A DNA stretch of 64,000 bases from an uncultured Verrucomicrobiales bacterium (GCA_937951675.1 CALFBI010000007.1:62001-126000), one strand, 5' to 3'; counted from the first letter of the stretch, positions 1 through 8,958 are shown. Translations and numbers: made by a program. The notes: generated by a model from the letters alone, not told the origin.

Positions 1-1082
1 ACTGGTTCAATCCTCACGCAGAAGAACATGTCGCAGCTCATCTTGAGGGCCGCACCTTTCATCCTAAAAAAATCATGGCAAATCTCGAGAATGATCTCGA
101 GATGCTCATGCTCCCCTTCTGCCATCCTGATGACATCCTCTTGCTCCGCAACCTTCCTCGCCAAGAGCACCTTAGAAAACTCCGTGAAGGGGGAGTTCCA
201 CTTTGCCAATTTGAAACCTGTGAAACACTCGACTCTCGCAAGCTAGGAGGGCTATCCCCATGGGCCTGGAGTCCTGATGCCATTAACGACCTGCAGCCTT
301 TTCAAGAGCAGGTCACTGATAAGAGCGCCACACAAGCACCTCCTACTTACCGCTCCGAATTTTTCTCTAAGCGAATCGCACTCCCTTACCAAAGAGAAAC
401 TAGTAGCCTCATCCGGACCCTTTCTGAATTCGAAAAACATCTCGCCAACCACCCTCTCCCTCTCCGGGTCAAAGCGCTCTACGCATGCAGTGGTCGCTCG
501 CAATTCACGATCCTCAACCATGATGAAGCTTCTGCTCTTACCTCCTGGGCCGAGAAACAATGCCAGGCTGGCGGCTTCATCATCGAACCTTATTACAACC
601 GTCTCATTGACTTCTCCTCCCTTTATCAGAAGCGGGGCTCTGAACTCAAATTCCTAGGATTTACGCGAGGAGAATACACTCCCAAAGGTCAATACCAAGG
701 CAGCATCGTCGATCTCAAATGGGGAAACCTCTTCCCGCCCGAAGTGTGTTCTTTCCTCGCCCAAAAAACGTCCTTTTTATCCTACTACCAAACAGAGCTT
801 CCCGCCCAACTTTCGCAACAGCTCTCTGCATACGAAGGTCCTCTCGCGGTCGACGCTTTCCTTTATCGAGAAAACGGCGAAATGCAACTACGCCCCGTCG
901 TTGAAATAAATCTCCGCTATAGTATGGGAAGAGTTGCTCATGAATTGATGCATAAAACTGGAAAAGCGGGCTCCTTAAAACTTCTTAAAACAAGCGATGC
1001 CATTCCCCTACACGGAATCTGCCTGAATGACCCTGAGACCGCCCGAAGTCACCTTGCGATCTGGACTCCTAAAGTCATTTGA
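1..1082 (+). CDS. ATP-grasp-like protein, 5' end cut by window edge
   Basis: The reading frame (codons from base 3) is open from the left edge, so the first residues are missing. The visible N-terminus begins WFNPHAEEH, which resembles the FNPEHDLALA-type start of an uncharacterised ATP-grasp-like family known mainly from Bacteroidetes. Near the C-terminus the segment LRPVVEINLRYSMGR has the look of an ATP-grasp metal-binding strand (acidic residue followed by N-x-R). About 360 residues are visible. The ATG at 75 is internal and not the true start, because family-like sequence lies before it. The substrate is unknown. The family call rests on these two segments only. Confidence 0.6.
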   Translation, partial: WFNPHAEEHVAAHLEGRTFHPKKIMANLENDLEMLMLPFCHPDDILLLRNLPRQEHLRKLREGGVPLCQFETCETLDSRKLGGLSPWAWSPDAINDLQPFQEQVTDKSATQAPPTYRSEFFSKRIALPYQRETSSLIRTLSEFEKHLANHPLPLRVKALYACSGRSQFTILNHDEASALTSWAEKQCQAGGFIIEPYYNRLIDFSSLYQKRGSELKFLGFTRGEYTPKGQYQGSIVDLKWGNLFPPEVCSFLAQKTSFLSYYQTELPAQLSQQLSAYEGPLAVDAFLYRENGEMQLRPVVEINLRYSMGRVAHELMHKTGKAGSLKLLKTSDAIPLHGICLNDPETARSHLAIWTPKVI

Positions 1083-1145
1083 AGTCAAGAAACAGAATTC
1101 GACTTCCGTGACGTTTCAGGTATAAGAACTCACCTCTCCCACGCC

Positions 1146-1619
1146 ATGTTTGGAAAACTTTTACTTATTTTCATCCTCGTCCCCTTGATCGAACTGGGAA
1201 TTTTTATGCAACTTGGAGGGATCGTAGGTATCCCTGAAACAATCGTCATTATCATCTTCACCGGAGCTCTTGGAGCATGGCTCGCGAAAACGCAGGGAGC
1301 GCTTGCGCTACGCAACTTTAAAGAAACTAGTAATGCCGGAAAAATGCCGCATCGAGAAGTGACCGATGGCCTGCTCATCCTCATCGCTGGAGCAGTGCTC
1401 ATCACACCAGGGTTCCTCACCGATGCGATTGGCTTCTTCTTACTCATCCCCCCTTGTCGCGCTCTAGTGAGAGGGAGACTCGCCTCCTTTCTCAAAAAGA
1501 ACGTCTCAGTCAACACCCCCTTTGGCCCGATCTCCGCCGAAAACTCTCCCGAGACAGGGTCCGAACAAGCACGTCCCGTGAAAGGGCGCGTGATCGAGGC
1601 GGATGTCCTCGACGATTAA
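1146..1619 (+). CDS. fxsA: FxsA family membrane protein
   Basis: A 157-residue inner-membrane protein. Hydrophobic segments lie at about residues 2-20, 27-46 and 73-95, with the FxsA hallmarks PLIELGIFMQLG near the N-terminus and GLLILIAGAVLITPGFLTD in the middle. FxsA in E. coli is linked to relief of F-plasmid exclusion of phage T7, but its general cellular role is not established. The C-terminal tail after residue 110 is hydrophilic. It stands alone on the plus strand and ends 48 bases before the convergent ABC-F gene, with no clear terminator between them. Confidence 0.88.
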   Translation: MFGKLLLIFILVPLIELGIFMQLGGIVGIPETIVIIIFTGALGAWLAKTQGALALRNFKETSNAGKMPHREVTDGLLILIAGAVLITPGFLTDAIGFFLLIPPCRALVRGRLASFLKKNVSVNTPFGPISAENSPETGSEQARPVKGRVIEADVLDD

Positions 1620-1666
1620 ATAATCATCAAGGGAAATCCAAAAAACAAACTCGTTCTTAAACGCAG

Positions 1667-3274
1667 TTAAGAAGCGGTGATCGCCCCCTTCTCATCATCA
1701 AGAAGGCCTGACTTCTCGAGGTAATAGTCATACCCTCCCGCATAACGAGTGTATTTCCCATGGGTAATATGAAGCGTCGTTTCGCCTAGTGACCGGATAA
1801 AGTGCACATCATGCGAAATGAAAACTAAAGTTCCCTCAAAAGCTTTTAGGGCCTGCACAAGAGCTTCAATCGAAATGATATCTAGGTGAGTTGTAGGCTC
1901 ATCCATCAAAAGAAGGTTAGGAGGGTCGACAAGGAACTTCACGAGATTCAGACGACTTTTCTCTCCTCCACTCAAGATTCTTATTTTCTTATGAACATCA
2001 GCGCGGCGGAAAAGGAATGACCCTAAGATCGAACGAGCGTCCTCTTCTCTAATTCCACCTGCATCCATCACTTCCTCAAGGACCGAATTACTCTCATTGA
2101 GAGATTCCGAGCGATGCTGTGAATAGTAACCAATCTTGGTGCTATAACCTGCCTTCACTTCACCTTTTTGGTGCTCCACCACTCCCGCCATCAGCTTGAG
2201 TAAAGTTGACTTCCCGGCCCCATTAGGACCTACCAAAGCGATCTTTTCTCCACGCTCGACGGTAAGATCAAGACCTTCATAAATTTTCTTTTCTCCGTAT
2301 GCCTGATGCACATCAGACAACTCGATCACCTTTTGAGTGCTCCGAGTGGGTTGAGGGAAGTTAAACTTAAAGATTTTACGAGGGGCCAAAGGCTTCGGCA
2401 CTCTTTCAAACTTCTCTAATTGCTTCACTCGGCTCTGCACTTGTGAGGCCTTTGACGTTACTGAACGGAAACGGTCAATGAACTCCTGAATCCGATCAAT
2501 CTCTTTCTGCTGGTTCCGGTAAGCCGCGACCTTCTGGTCATACCGCTCTTCACGTTGCTTAAGGTAAGCCGAATAATTCCCGCTATACTCACCTAATTTT
2601 TCCTGATCGATCTCGTAAACCGTCTCGACCACCTCATCCATAAAGTCCCGATCATGCGAGATGAGAAAGATCGCTCCTGGGTAATTGGCGAGATAACGTT
2701 GAAACCAAAGCAAGGCCATCAGATCAAGATGGTTTGTAGGCTCATCGAGCATCAACAAATCCGGCTCGAGAACCAATAACTGAGCAAGATTCGCTCGCAT
2801 AACCCACCCTCCGGAAAATTCGCTCGCGGGCTTATCAAACTGATCTTGCTCAAAACCAAGTCCCGCTAAAATTTTCTTCGCCTTAGGCTCAAGCTGATAA
2901 CCATTGTTCCCTTCGAAAACTTCCTGCGCCGCAATATACTCTGGAGATCCTGTCTCATCAGATTGATCTCCAAGGCGGATCACGGCGAGTGCCTCTCGCA
3001 TTTCCTCATTAATCCCGATCGCGATCTCAAGAATCGTCGCATTCTTAACCTCTCCTGCTTCCTGTGCCAGAAAGCCTACGATCGCATAATCATCCTGCTC
3101 TACCGTTCCCTCATCAGGGTCTTCTTGTCCTAGGATGATTTTGAAAATAGTCGACTTCCCAGCCCCATTGGGCCCAACAAGAGCGACTCTTTCTCCCCAG
3201 TTGATGGTCATTTTAGCCCCATGGAAAAGAGTCCGGCCGGCGTATGTTTTCGTCAGGTTGCGTATAGTCAGCAT
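1667..3274 (-). CDS. ABC-F family ATPase (ribosome-associated type)
   Basis: A 535-residue soluble protein with two ABC ATPase domains and no membrane segments, the plan of ABC-F proteins that act on the ribosomal E site or in translation-factor-like roles. The first domain has Walker A GPNGAGKST at residues 34-42, signature FSGGW, and LDEPTNHLD. The second has GPNGAGKST near residue 350, LSGGEKSR, and MDEPTTHLD, with Thr in place of the usual Asn. The linker between the domains is a charged helical hairpin rich in Arg, Lys and Gln, as in EttA/YbiT/Uup. The closest subgroup appears to be YbiT-like, but I cannot assign it firmly. It starts at an ATG. Confidence 0.9.
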   Translation of the reverse strand: MLTIRNLTKTYAGRTLFHGAKMTINWGERVALVGPNGAGKSTIFKIILGQEDPDEGTVEQDDYAIVGFLAQEAGEVKNATILEIAIGINEEMREALAVIRLGDQSDETGSPEYIAAQEVFEGNNGYQLEPKAKKILAGLGFEQDQFDKPASEFSGGWVMRANLAQLLVLEPDLLMLDEPTNHLDLMALLWFQRYLANYPGAIFLISHDRDFMDEVVETVYEIDQEKLGEYSGNYSAYLKQREERYDQKVAAYRNQQKEIDRIQEFIDRFRSVTSKASQVQSRVKQLEKFERVPKPLAPRKIFKFNFPQPTRSTQKVIELSDVHQAYGEKKIYEGLDLTVERGEKIALVGPNGAGKSTLLKLMAGVVEHQKGEVKAGYSTKIGYYSQHRSESLNESNSVLEEVMDAGGIREEDARSILGSFLFRRADVHKKIRILSGGEKSRLNLVKFLVDPPNLLLMDEPTTHLDIISIEALVQALKAFEGTLVFISHDVHFIRSLGETTLHITHGKYTRYAGGYDYYLEKSGLLDDEKGAITAS

Positions 3275-3369
3275 AGCGAGTGCCCGAAAATTCCCAAAAT
3301 TCGAAGCAATGTAAAGGCGCGACTTTAGAAAGAAAGAAGAAGCCCTCCCGCCGTCTCACTATTTACCGC

Positions 3370-4419
3370 CTAAGGGTCGGGGAAAAGTTCAGACTGTGAG
3401 ATTGCCTCCGGATCAGCCAAACGAAAACCCACCCCTAGTAAACGCACTGCTTTTTTTTCTCCTCGCTCCCAGGCTTCACGAAGTAATGACTCGACCAACT
3501 CAGGGCTGGGATGTGCCGTCACTCGCTCGATCGAGGTTCTGCCGAAGTCATGGAATTTGAGTTTCACTACCAGACTTCGCACCTGTCGATCCGAATACCG
3601 CCGTTCAAAAACATCACGCACGGCCTCAAGAAGTTGGCACGCTGTTGGAGTCAACATTTCAAAAGTCGACACATCTTCCATAAAAGTGCGCTCTTTACTG
3701 ATTGATTTCCGCGTCCGCTGAACCTCAACGGGACGATGATCGATCCCTCGGCAACGATCATATAATTCTACTCCCCATTTACCAAAACGCTCCGCAAGAA
3801 CGAATTTCGAAACCTCTTGCATCTGGCCACAAGTTTCAATTCCGATTGCTTCAAGTGAAGCCTGCATTTTTCGCCCGACTCCCGAGAGTTTCGCTACCGG
3901 CAAATCTAACATAAAATGGTTCACCTCATTCTCCGAAAGGCTAAACTGACCATTCGGCTTTTCCCAATCACTACAAATCTTAGCGAGAAGCTTATTAGGA
4001 GCAATTCCTGCGGAAGCGGTAATCTTAACTTCCTCCGCAATCTGAGCCCGGATTTCACGAGCGAGAGTAGCGCCGTCTGTTTGCCAATGCGAAAGGTCTA
4101 AATACGCTTCATCTAATGAAAGGGGTTCAATCTGATCTGTAAACCTCTGAAAGATCGATCGCACTTTCAGAGAAATCTCTTTATATCTTTCGAAGCGAGG
4201 GGGCACTATAATGAGATGAGGGCAACATTCTTTTGCTTTAAATCCTGGCATCGCAGAATGGCACCCATATTGACGAGCTTCATAGTTGGCAGTCGTCAAA
4301 ACTCCCCGCCTTCCTTCTCCTCCGACCGCTAAAGGCTTCCCCCGATACTCAGGGTGATCGAGTTCCTCGACTGCTGCATAAAAGCAATCCATATCGAGGT
4401 GCACAATCATTCGGCTCAT
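3370..4419 (-). CDS. dinB: DNA polymerase IV
   Basis: A Y-family translesion DNA polymerase of about 349 residues. The N-terminus carries the metal-binding segment IVHLDMDCFYAAVEE and the second catalytic acidic pair in SLDEAYLDLS near residue 100. The little-finger domain follows, and the tail ends in the DinB-like LLGVGFRLADPE segment. I place the start at the ATG at 4419 because it gives MSRMIVHLDMD and its ATGA overlaps the stop of the upstream histidine kinase (4416-4418). A further-upstream ATG at 4449 would add ten residues that lie inside the kinase gene. The overlap suggests translational coupling to the two-component system. Confidence 0.95.
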   Translation of the reverse strand: MSRMIVHLDMDCFYAAVEELDHPEYRGKPLAVGGEGRRGVLTTANYEARQYGCHSAMPGFKAKECCPHLIIVPPRFERYKEISLKVRSIFQRFTDQIEPLSLDEAYLDLSHWQTDGATLAREIRAQIAEEVKITASAGIAPNKLLAKICSDWEKPNGQFSLSENEVNHFMLDLPVAKLSGVGRKMQASLEAIGIETCGQMQEVSKFVLAERFGKWGVELYDRCRGIDHRPVEVQRTRKSISKERTFMEDVSTFEMLTPTACQLLEAVRDVFERRYSDRQVRSLVVKLKFHDFGRTSIERVTAHPSPELVESLLREAWERGEKKAVRLLGVGFRLADPEAISQSELFPDP

Positions 4420-6062
4420 CGCTCCAGGGGGATCCTTAATTGGAAACAAGACCCTTTCCCCGCCACCGAAAGAATCACTAAGTCACCTCCTAAAGCACGT
4501 GCCAAGCGACGACTCAAAGACAGCCCCAAACCTACGCCTGGCTGAGTATATGAAGCTTCTTGAGCGGATTTGTGAAAGGCTCGAAAAAGTTTTTTTTGCT
4601 CGCGAGGGTTCACTCCAGGGCCATGATCACGCAATTCAAAATAATAATATCTCGGCCCCTTTTTCCCAGTTAAAAGGAAACGTGCCCCTTCCCCTTTTCT
4701 GACTCCATATTTACAAGCATTATCAACCAGGTTGAAAAGAATTTGCTCACATGCAGTTTGATCTGTGAGAATAAAAGTCGACTCTTCTTGTAACGAGATG
4801 TCGACTCGAGCCCCTACTTCCCCTGCCCGGTCTTGAAAGCGAGGCTCCATACCTCCTATGAGATCACCCACACCTTGTTTCTCCCACTTTGCAGAAGCAT
4901 TGCCACGCTCTACGCGCGAATACGAGAGGACATTCTCAACGAGATGATTTAAGCGCTCTGACTCTCTGCGAAGAGTCCCTAGATAAGACTGTTTCTTCGC
5001 CTCATCTTTAATCATTCCTGATTCTAGTAATTCTGAATACAGGCGAAACGTCGTTAAGGGAGTGCGAAGCTCATGCGTCACGGACGAAACAAACGTTGCT
5101 CGCCGTTCGCTCAAGACCATCACTCCACGCAATAAAAAACCGGAAGCTAAAACACCTAACACGACGACAAGCCACGCCCCTCCTAAAGGGCCGCGCAAGG
5201 GAGCCCAGCTCCATCGTAATTCTTCATACCCTCCTTCATTTGAAATGAGCTTCAAAGGAAGTGAAACAAGGGCATCGGGATCGAGTGCCGCAGCAGAAGG
5301 GTCCACCTTTAATAGATCCGCCTGTGGTAAAAGATCTGCGATTCTTTCTAACATTTCGCCCTTCAACTTCTCGAAAGCAACTCCTTCCACAAGAACGAGA
5401 GATTTGTCCTCTTTCTTTGCAAATGACAAATCTGAGTCCTCCTGTAAGTCTAATGATTCCTCGGAAAGTCCCGTCGACGACGAATGAGAAAAACTCTTCT
5501 CATTACCTTCTGATCCTTTCTGACGCTTGGAAAACTTTTCCGTTCGCCCCTTGTTCTTGAGGTAAGGTTTCTTTCTCGACTTCTTATTTAAGCGTTCATT
5601 TACGATCTGAGAACGTTCTGCTTTCTCGATCGTATTTCGCGCCTGCTGATACTGGCCGCTTTTAGAAATACTCAGTTTCTTTTGTAAGTTCTGGGGCTCA
5701 ACTTGATTTTTCGTATCAATCACTGACCCTTTGAGAGCCTCTGCCTGTTGAGCTAACTCCTCGGTTTGAATTGTCTCAGCGAGTGGAATTTGACGTTCCT
5801 CCAACAAGGAGGAATCCGCTTGAAGATCCTGCGCGCCCCCTTCTGACTCCTGATCAAGAACGTAATTTGATGCAATCCCCTCCAACCTCCAGAGAGAAAG
5901 CCGCATGCGCGTTTCTAAATCAACCTGTGCGTCCACTTGCCACTTCTTTACTTCTAACTGCACTACTCGAAACGTCACTGCTGAAGCGGCCAGAATGATC
6001 AAGCTCCCGATGAGCGCGAACGCGACCCATGTTCCATACTGACGTTGTAATATTTGCCTCAT
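4416..6062 (-). CDS. Sensor histidine kinase with long charged extracytoplasmic region
   Basis: A 548-residue membrane sensor kinase. One membrane helix lies at about residues 12-34 and a second at about 288-310, enclosing some 250 residues that are very rich in Lys, Arg, Glu, Ser and Gln and look partly disordered. The phosphoacceptor helix SVTHELRTPLTTFRLYSELL places the conserved His near residue 333. The ATPase domain follows with the N box NLVDNACKYG, the G1 box DHGPGV and the G2 box GVGLGLSLSRRL. It overlaps the response regulator upstream by ATGA (6059-6062) and dinB downstream by ATGA. The signal sensed is unknown. Confidence 0.93.
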   Translation of the reverse strand: MRQILQRQYGTWVAFALIGSLIILAASAVTFRVVQLEVKKWQVDAQVDLETRMRLSLWRLEGIASNYVLDQESEGGAQDLQADSSLLEERQIPLAETIQTEELAQQAEALKGSVIDTKNQVEPQNLQKKLSISKSGQYQQARNTIEKAERSQIVNERLNKKSRKKPYLKNKGRTEKFSKRQKGSEGNEKSFSHSSSTGLSEESLDLQEDSDLSFAKKEDKSLVLVEGVAFEKLKGEMLERIADLLPQADLLKVDPSAAALDPDALVSLPLKLISNEGGYEELRWSWAPLRGPLGGAWLVVVLGVLASGFLLRGVMVLSERRATFVSSVTHELRTPLTTFRLYSELLESGMIKDEAKKQSYLGTLRRESERLNHLVENVLSYSRVERGNASAKWEKQGVGDLIGGMEPRFQDRAGEVGARVDISLQEESTFILTDQTACEQILFNLVDNACKYGVRKGEGARFLLTGKKGPRYYYFELRDHGPGVNPREQKKLFRAFHKSAQEASYTQPGVGLGLSLSRRLARALGGDLVILSVAGKGSCFQLRIPLER

Positions 6063-6748
6063 CTGACTCCCCCCAATCGGTAACCTTTCCCTCTCACTGT
6101 CACAATCGAGTCCGCATCACGGAGTTTCTGTCGAAGGCGTGCCACATGCATATCAATCGTTCGCGTCGCGAGCCCCTTAGGATCTAAACCCCATACTTGT
6201 CGGAGAAGTTCCTCTCTCGAAATAGGTCTCGGCTTTTGGTTTTCAAAATAACGCAGGAGTTTCACCTCCGTCTCTGACAGTTCTTCGACTTCCCCATTCG
6301 CAAATAAAACCTGCTGCTTCACGAGATCGACCTCGACTTCCCCAAACGGAATCATCTCCACCACCGCCGCTCGCTCGGTGCTGCGCCGTAATACCGCGTC
6401 CACTCTCGCCAGAAGCTCTCTCAGACTAAAAGGCTTCACCACATAATCATCTGCCCCGAGAGAAAGCCCTTTCACCCGGTCATTCTCCTCCCCCCGAGCG
6501 GAAAGAATAATAGTAGCCTGACCGGGGCGGCTTTCTTGCAAGGCCTTTAAAATCTCAAACCCGGTATGATGTGGCATAATCAAATCGAGAAGCATTAGCT
6601 GATAACTCGCGTGTAAGGCCAATTGCATGCCTTCTGCCCCATCTGAAGCCGAGATGACCTCGTATCCAACTGCGACAAGGGTATCGACGATTCCTTCGCG
6701 GATCGCGTCATCATCTTCAACAACAAGAATGGTCGGTCTTTCTGACAT
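6059..6748 (-). CDS. OmpR/PhoB-family response regulator
   Basis: A response regulator of about 229 residues. The receiver domain has the acidic cluster VEDDD near residues 8-12, the phosphoacceptor Asp in LLDLIMPHHTG near residue 53, and the conserved Lys in VVKPFSLREL near residue 102. The C-terminal winged helix is of the OmpR type (TIDMHVARLRQKL, then VTVRGKGYRLG). The start is the ATG at 6748. A TTG two codons upstream at 6754 is less likely. It is the first gene of the regulator-kinase-dinB unit and is divergent from the Lon-domain gene. Confidence 0.94.
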   Translation of the reverse strand: MSERPTILVVEDDDAIREGIVDTLVAVGYEVISASDGAEGMQLALHASYQLMLLDLIMPHHTGFEILKALQESRPGQATIILSARGEENDRVKGLSLGADDYVVKPFSLRELLARVDAVLRRSTERAAVVEMIPFGEVEVDLVKQQVLFANGEVEELSETEVKLLRYFENQKPRPISREELLRQVWGLDPKGLATRTIDMHVARLRQKLRDADSIVTVRGKGYRLGGVR

Positions 6749-6831
6749 TATCAAATGCTAGCTTATCAGTGCGGCCTCAAATGTAACGAGAAGGTCACAA
6801 AGGCAAAAGCGGTAAATTTAAAGACCTCCCC

Positions 6832-6859
6832 TTGCGACATTTCTAAAGAGGCCTTATCT
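6832..6859 (+). promoter_or_regulatory. Candidate promoter for the Lon-domain gene
   Basis: TTGCGA at 6832-6837 and TTATCT at 6854-6859 are separated by 16 bases. A transcript from about 6866 would begin two or three bases before the proposed TTG start at 6869. The same TTGCGACAT string recurs as the likely -35 region before nuoD (7624-7632). This is a motif match only. Confidence 0.4.
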
Positions 6860-6868
6860 TCTCTTAAC

Positions 6869-7483
6869 TTGGCTCAACTCACCATTCCTCAGAAATGCGG
6901 CGTTATCATCCTTCCCGATGGTGCCCTCTTCCCGCATGGGACTCTGCCTCTTCATCTTTTTGAGCCTCGATACCGTGAGATGGCTCAAGAGGCGCTGCGA
7001 GGAGACTGTATGTTTTGCGTCGGTAATCAGATTCATTGTGAGGAAAAAGAACAAGACGGCGTTGCCCCCGTCGGAACGATTGGCCTAATCCGTTCTGCGC
7101 GAGAACTTCCCGATGGCCGGCTTTACCTTCTACTTCACGGAATCGTGCGCGTCCGGTTCCAAGACTGGATCCCGAACAAAAAGCCTTACCCTTATGCCGT
7201 CATCGAGCCTGAAATCACACAGGTTCCTCCCCATTTAGATGAATTAGGACTCCGCACTCTCCTCGATAAAGCGGTCTTAGAAGTTTTAAAATACACCGCT
7301 CGAGATGTTCAGGAAGAAATCAGCCACGTCCTCTCCCACATCGACGAACTTGAAGTTCGCGCTGATTTAATCGCGCAACAGTTCGTAAACGACCCTGAAT
7401 CTCGGCAGGAGCTCATCGAAGAAACCGATTTATCGAAACGCCTGCTTTCCCTATCTTCCATCCTGAAGAATATTCTCGGATAA
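6869..7483 (+). CDS. LON peptidase substrate-binding-domain protein
   Basis: A stand-alone Lon N-terminal (substrate-binding) domain without the AAA+ or protease parts. The diagnostic stretch VIILPDGALFPHGTLPLHLF followed by EPRYREM matches the conserved start of the domain, and the GTIGLIRSARELPDGRLYLL segment matches its core. I prefer the TTG at 6869, which gives about 204 residues with the usual short lead before the IPLFPL-like strand. The ATG at 6755 adds 38 residues that look unlike the family and would leave no room for a promoter between it and the divergent regulator. Such proteins may bind misfolded clients or act in proteostasis, but the function is not established. Confidence 0.8.
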   Translation: MAQLTIPQKCGVIILPDGALFPHGTLPLHLFEPRYREMAQEALRGDCMFCVGNQIHCEEKEQDGVAPVGTIGLIRSARELPDGRLYLLLHGIVRVRFQDWIPNKKPYPYAVIEPEITQVPPHLDELGLRTLLDKAVLEVLKYTARDVQEEISHVLSHIDELEVRADLIAQQFVNDPESRQELIEETDLSKRLLSLSSILKNILG

Positions 7484-7600
7484 CATTCATTCACCAGAAA
7501 AGCGCATTGTCTGACTACTCGTTTCTATTGCGGATACCAAGCCCCTTATGATCGATCATTCCGCCAAAATAATGCCGTAAAGCCGACAAAGCAGCAAAGT

Positions 7601-7618
7601 TTGTGAAAAATTTCACAA
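7601..7618. promoter_or_regulatory. Rex-type operator upstream of nuoDEF
   Basis: TTGTGAAAAATTTCACAA is a perfect match to the 18-base consensus TTGTGAA-N4-TTCACAA of the NADH-sensing repressor Rex. The palindrome extends further as AGTTTGTGAAA..TTTCACAAACT. It ends six bases before the likely -35 element of nuoD. Rex homologues release DNA when NADH is high, so the site predicts derepression of these complex I genes under high NADH/NAD+. No rex gene is in this window. Confidence 0.8.
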
Positions 7619-7623
7619 ACTCC

Positions 7624-7654
7624 TTGCGACATGAGGCTCTATTGAGGATATGAT
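7624..7654 (+). promoter_or_regulatory. Candidate nuoD promoter
   Basis: TTGCGA at 7624-7629 and TATGAT at 7649-7654, with a somewhat long 19-base spacer, lie between the Rex-type palindrome and the nuoD ATG at 7678. A start site near 7661 would leave a leader of about 17 bases. This is a motif match only. Confidence 0.45.
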
Positions 7655-7677
7655 GTCCGCACCGAAACCTTTGATTT

Positions 7678-8931
7678 ATGAGTAAGACCACCTATGAAGC
7701 TCCTGATGCAGCTGCGAAATCGGCGCAAGCCGTCGCTGATTATCAGGCCCAGACTGAGGACTTGCTTGGCGAGAAAATGACCCTGAATATGGGACCTTCT
7801 CACCCTGCGACTCACGGCGTCTTGCGACTCATTCTTGAGCTCGATGGCGAAATCATCACGAAAGCCGACCCTGACGTTGGTTTCCTTCACCGTGGAGATG
7901 AGAAAATCGCTGAGAACATGCATTACAATCAGTTCATTCCTTATACTGATCGTCTTGATTACCTCGCCCCTCTTGCCAACAATGTCGCCTATGCCTGTGC
8001 TGTTGAGAAATTAATGGGATGGGAGCTCCCGCCTCGCGGCCAAGCAATTCGAGTGCTTTCTTGTGAACTTGCACGTATTTCAGCGCACCTTCTCGGCATT
8101 GGTGTTTTCGGGATGGACGTTGGAGCCATGACCGTTTTCCTCTATACTTTCACTGAACGTGAAAAGATTTATAACCTGAGCGAGCAGCTCACCGGAGCGC
8201 GTTTTACGACTTCCTACACTCGCGTAGGTGGCCAGATCCGCGATCTTCCAGAAGGCTTCCTTGCTGAAGTCGCTAACTTCTTAGACGAATGTGAAGTAAC
8301 CATTGATGAAGTGGATAAGCTTCTCACGAAGAGCCAGATCTTCCTTAATCGAACCAAAGACCTTGGCATCATCACGAAGGAAGACGCGATCAGCTACGGG
8401 ATCACGGGACCAAATCTCCGTGCCGCGGGTGTTCCTCGCGATCTACGGAAGGATAGCCCGTATCTTGGTTACGAGAATTACGACTTTGACGTTCCCATCG
8501 GCGAACATGGCGATTGTTATGATCGCTACCTCATGCGGATGGAAGAGATGAGGCAATCAATCCGCATTGTTCGCCAAGTGATCGAGACCATTCCTAATGG
8601 TCCTGTGAATGTCACGGATGCCAAAGGGCTTCTCCCTAAGAAGCAAGATGTGTTAATGAAGATGGAAGAACTCATTCATCACTTCATCGTCGCGACGCAA
8701 GGGCTCGAAGCTCCAGAAGGAGAAGTTTATTTTGGTCATGAAAACCCTAAGGGAGAGCTTGGGTTCTATATTAATTCTAAAGGGGGCGGGGCTCCCCACC
8801 GTCTCAAAATCCGCAGCCCGTCTTTCATCAACCTCTCTATTTTACCTAAATTACTGAAAGGCTGCATGGTTTCTGATGTCCCTGCGATCCTCGGTTCTCT
8901 TGATTTCGTCATGGGCGAATGCGACCGTTAA
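7678..8931 (+). CDS. nuoD: NADH-quinone oxidoreductase subunit D
   Basis: The 49-kDa-type subunit of respiratory complex I, part of the quinone-binding connecting module facing the cytoplasm. At 417 residues it has the usual length. Conserved segments include MGPSHPATHGVLRL, FLHRGDEKIAENM, DRLDYLAPLANN and RVLSCELARISAHLLG, and the C-terminus ends LDFVMGECDR, close to the canonical GEIDR/GEVDR end. The first 33 residues before MTLNMGPSH are a poorly conserved leader. It is the first gene of nuoDEF and lies downstream of a Rex-type operator. nuoC, its usual upstream neighbour, is not here. Confidence 0.97.
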   Translation: MSKTTYEAPDAAAKSAQAVADYQAQTEDLLGEKMTLNMGPSHPATHGVLRLILELDGEIITKADPDVGFLHRGDEKIAENMHYNQFIPYTDRLDYLAPLANNVAYACAVEKLMGWELPPRGQAIRVLSCELARISAHLLGIGVFGMDVGAMTVFLYTFTEREKIYNLSEQLTGARFTTSYTRVGGQIRDLPEGFLAEVANFLDECEVTIDEVDKLLTKSQIFLNRTKDLGIITKEDAISYGITGPNLRAAGVPRDLRKDSPYLGYENYDFDVPIGEHGDCYDRYLMRMEEMRQSIRIVRQVIETIPNGPVNVTDAKGLLPKKQDVLMKMEELIHHFIVATQGLEAPEGEVYFGHENPKGELGFYINSKGGGAPHRLKIRSPSFINLSILPKLLKGCMVSDVPAILGSLDFVMGECDR

Positions 8932-8958
8932 CGAACTTAATTTACTCATCCTTATCTG

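Noticed and set aside
252-560. Antisense and alternate-frame open frames, for example 252-560 minus and 5062-5487 plus
   Set aside because: They lie wholly over well-supported genes, have skewed compositions and show no recognisable domain.
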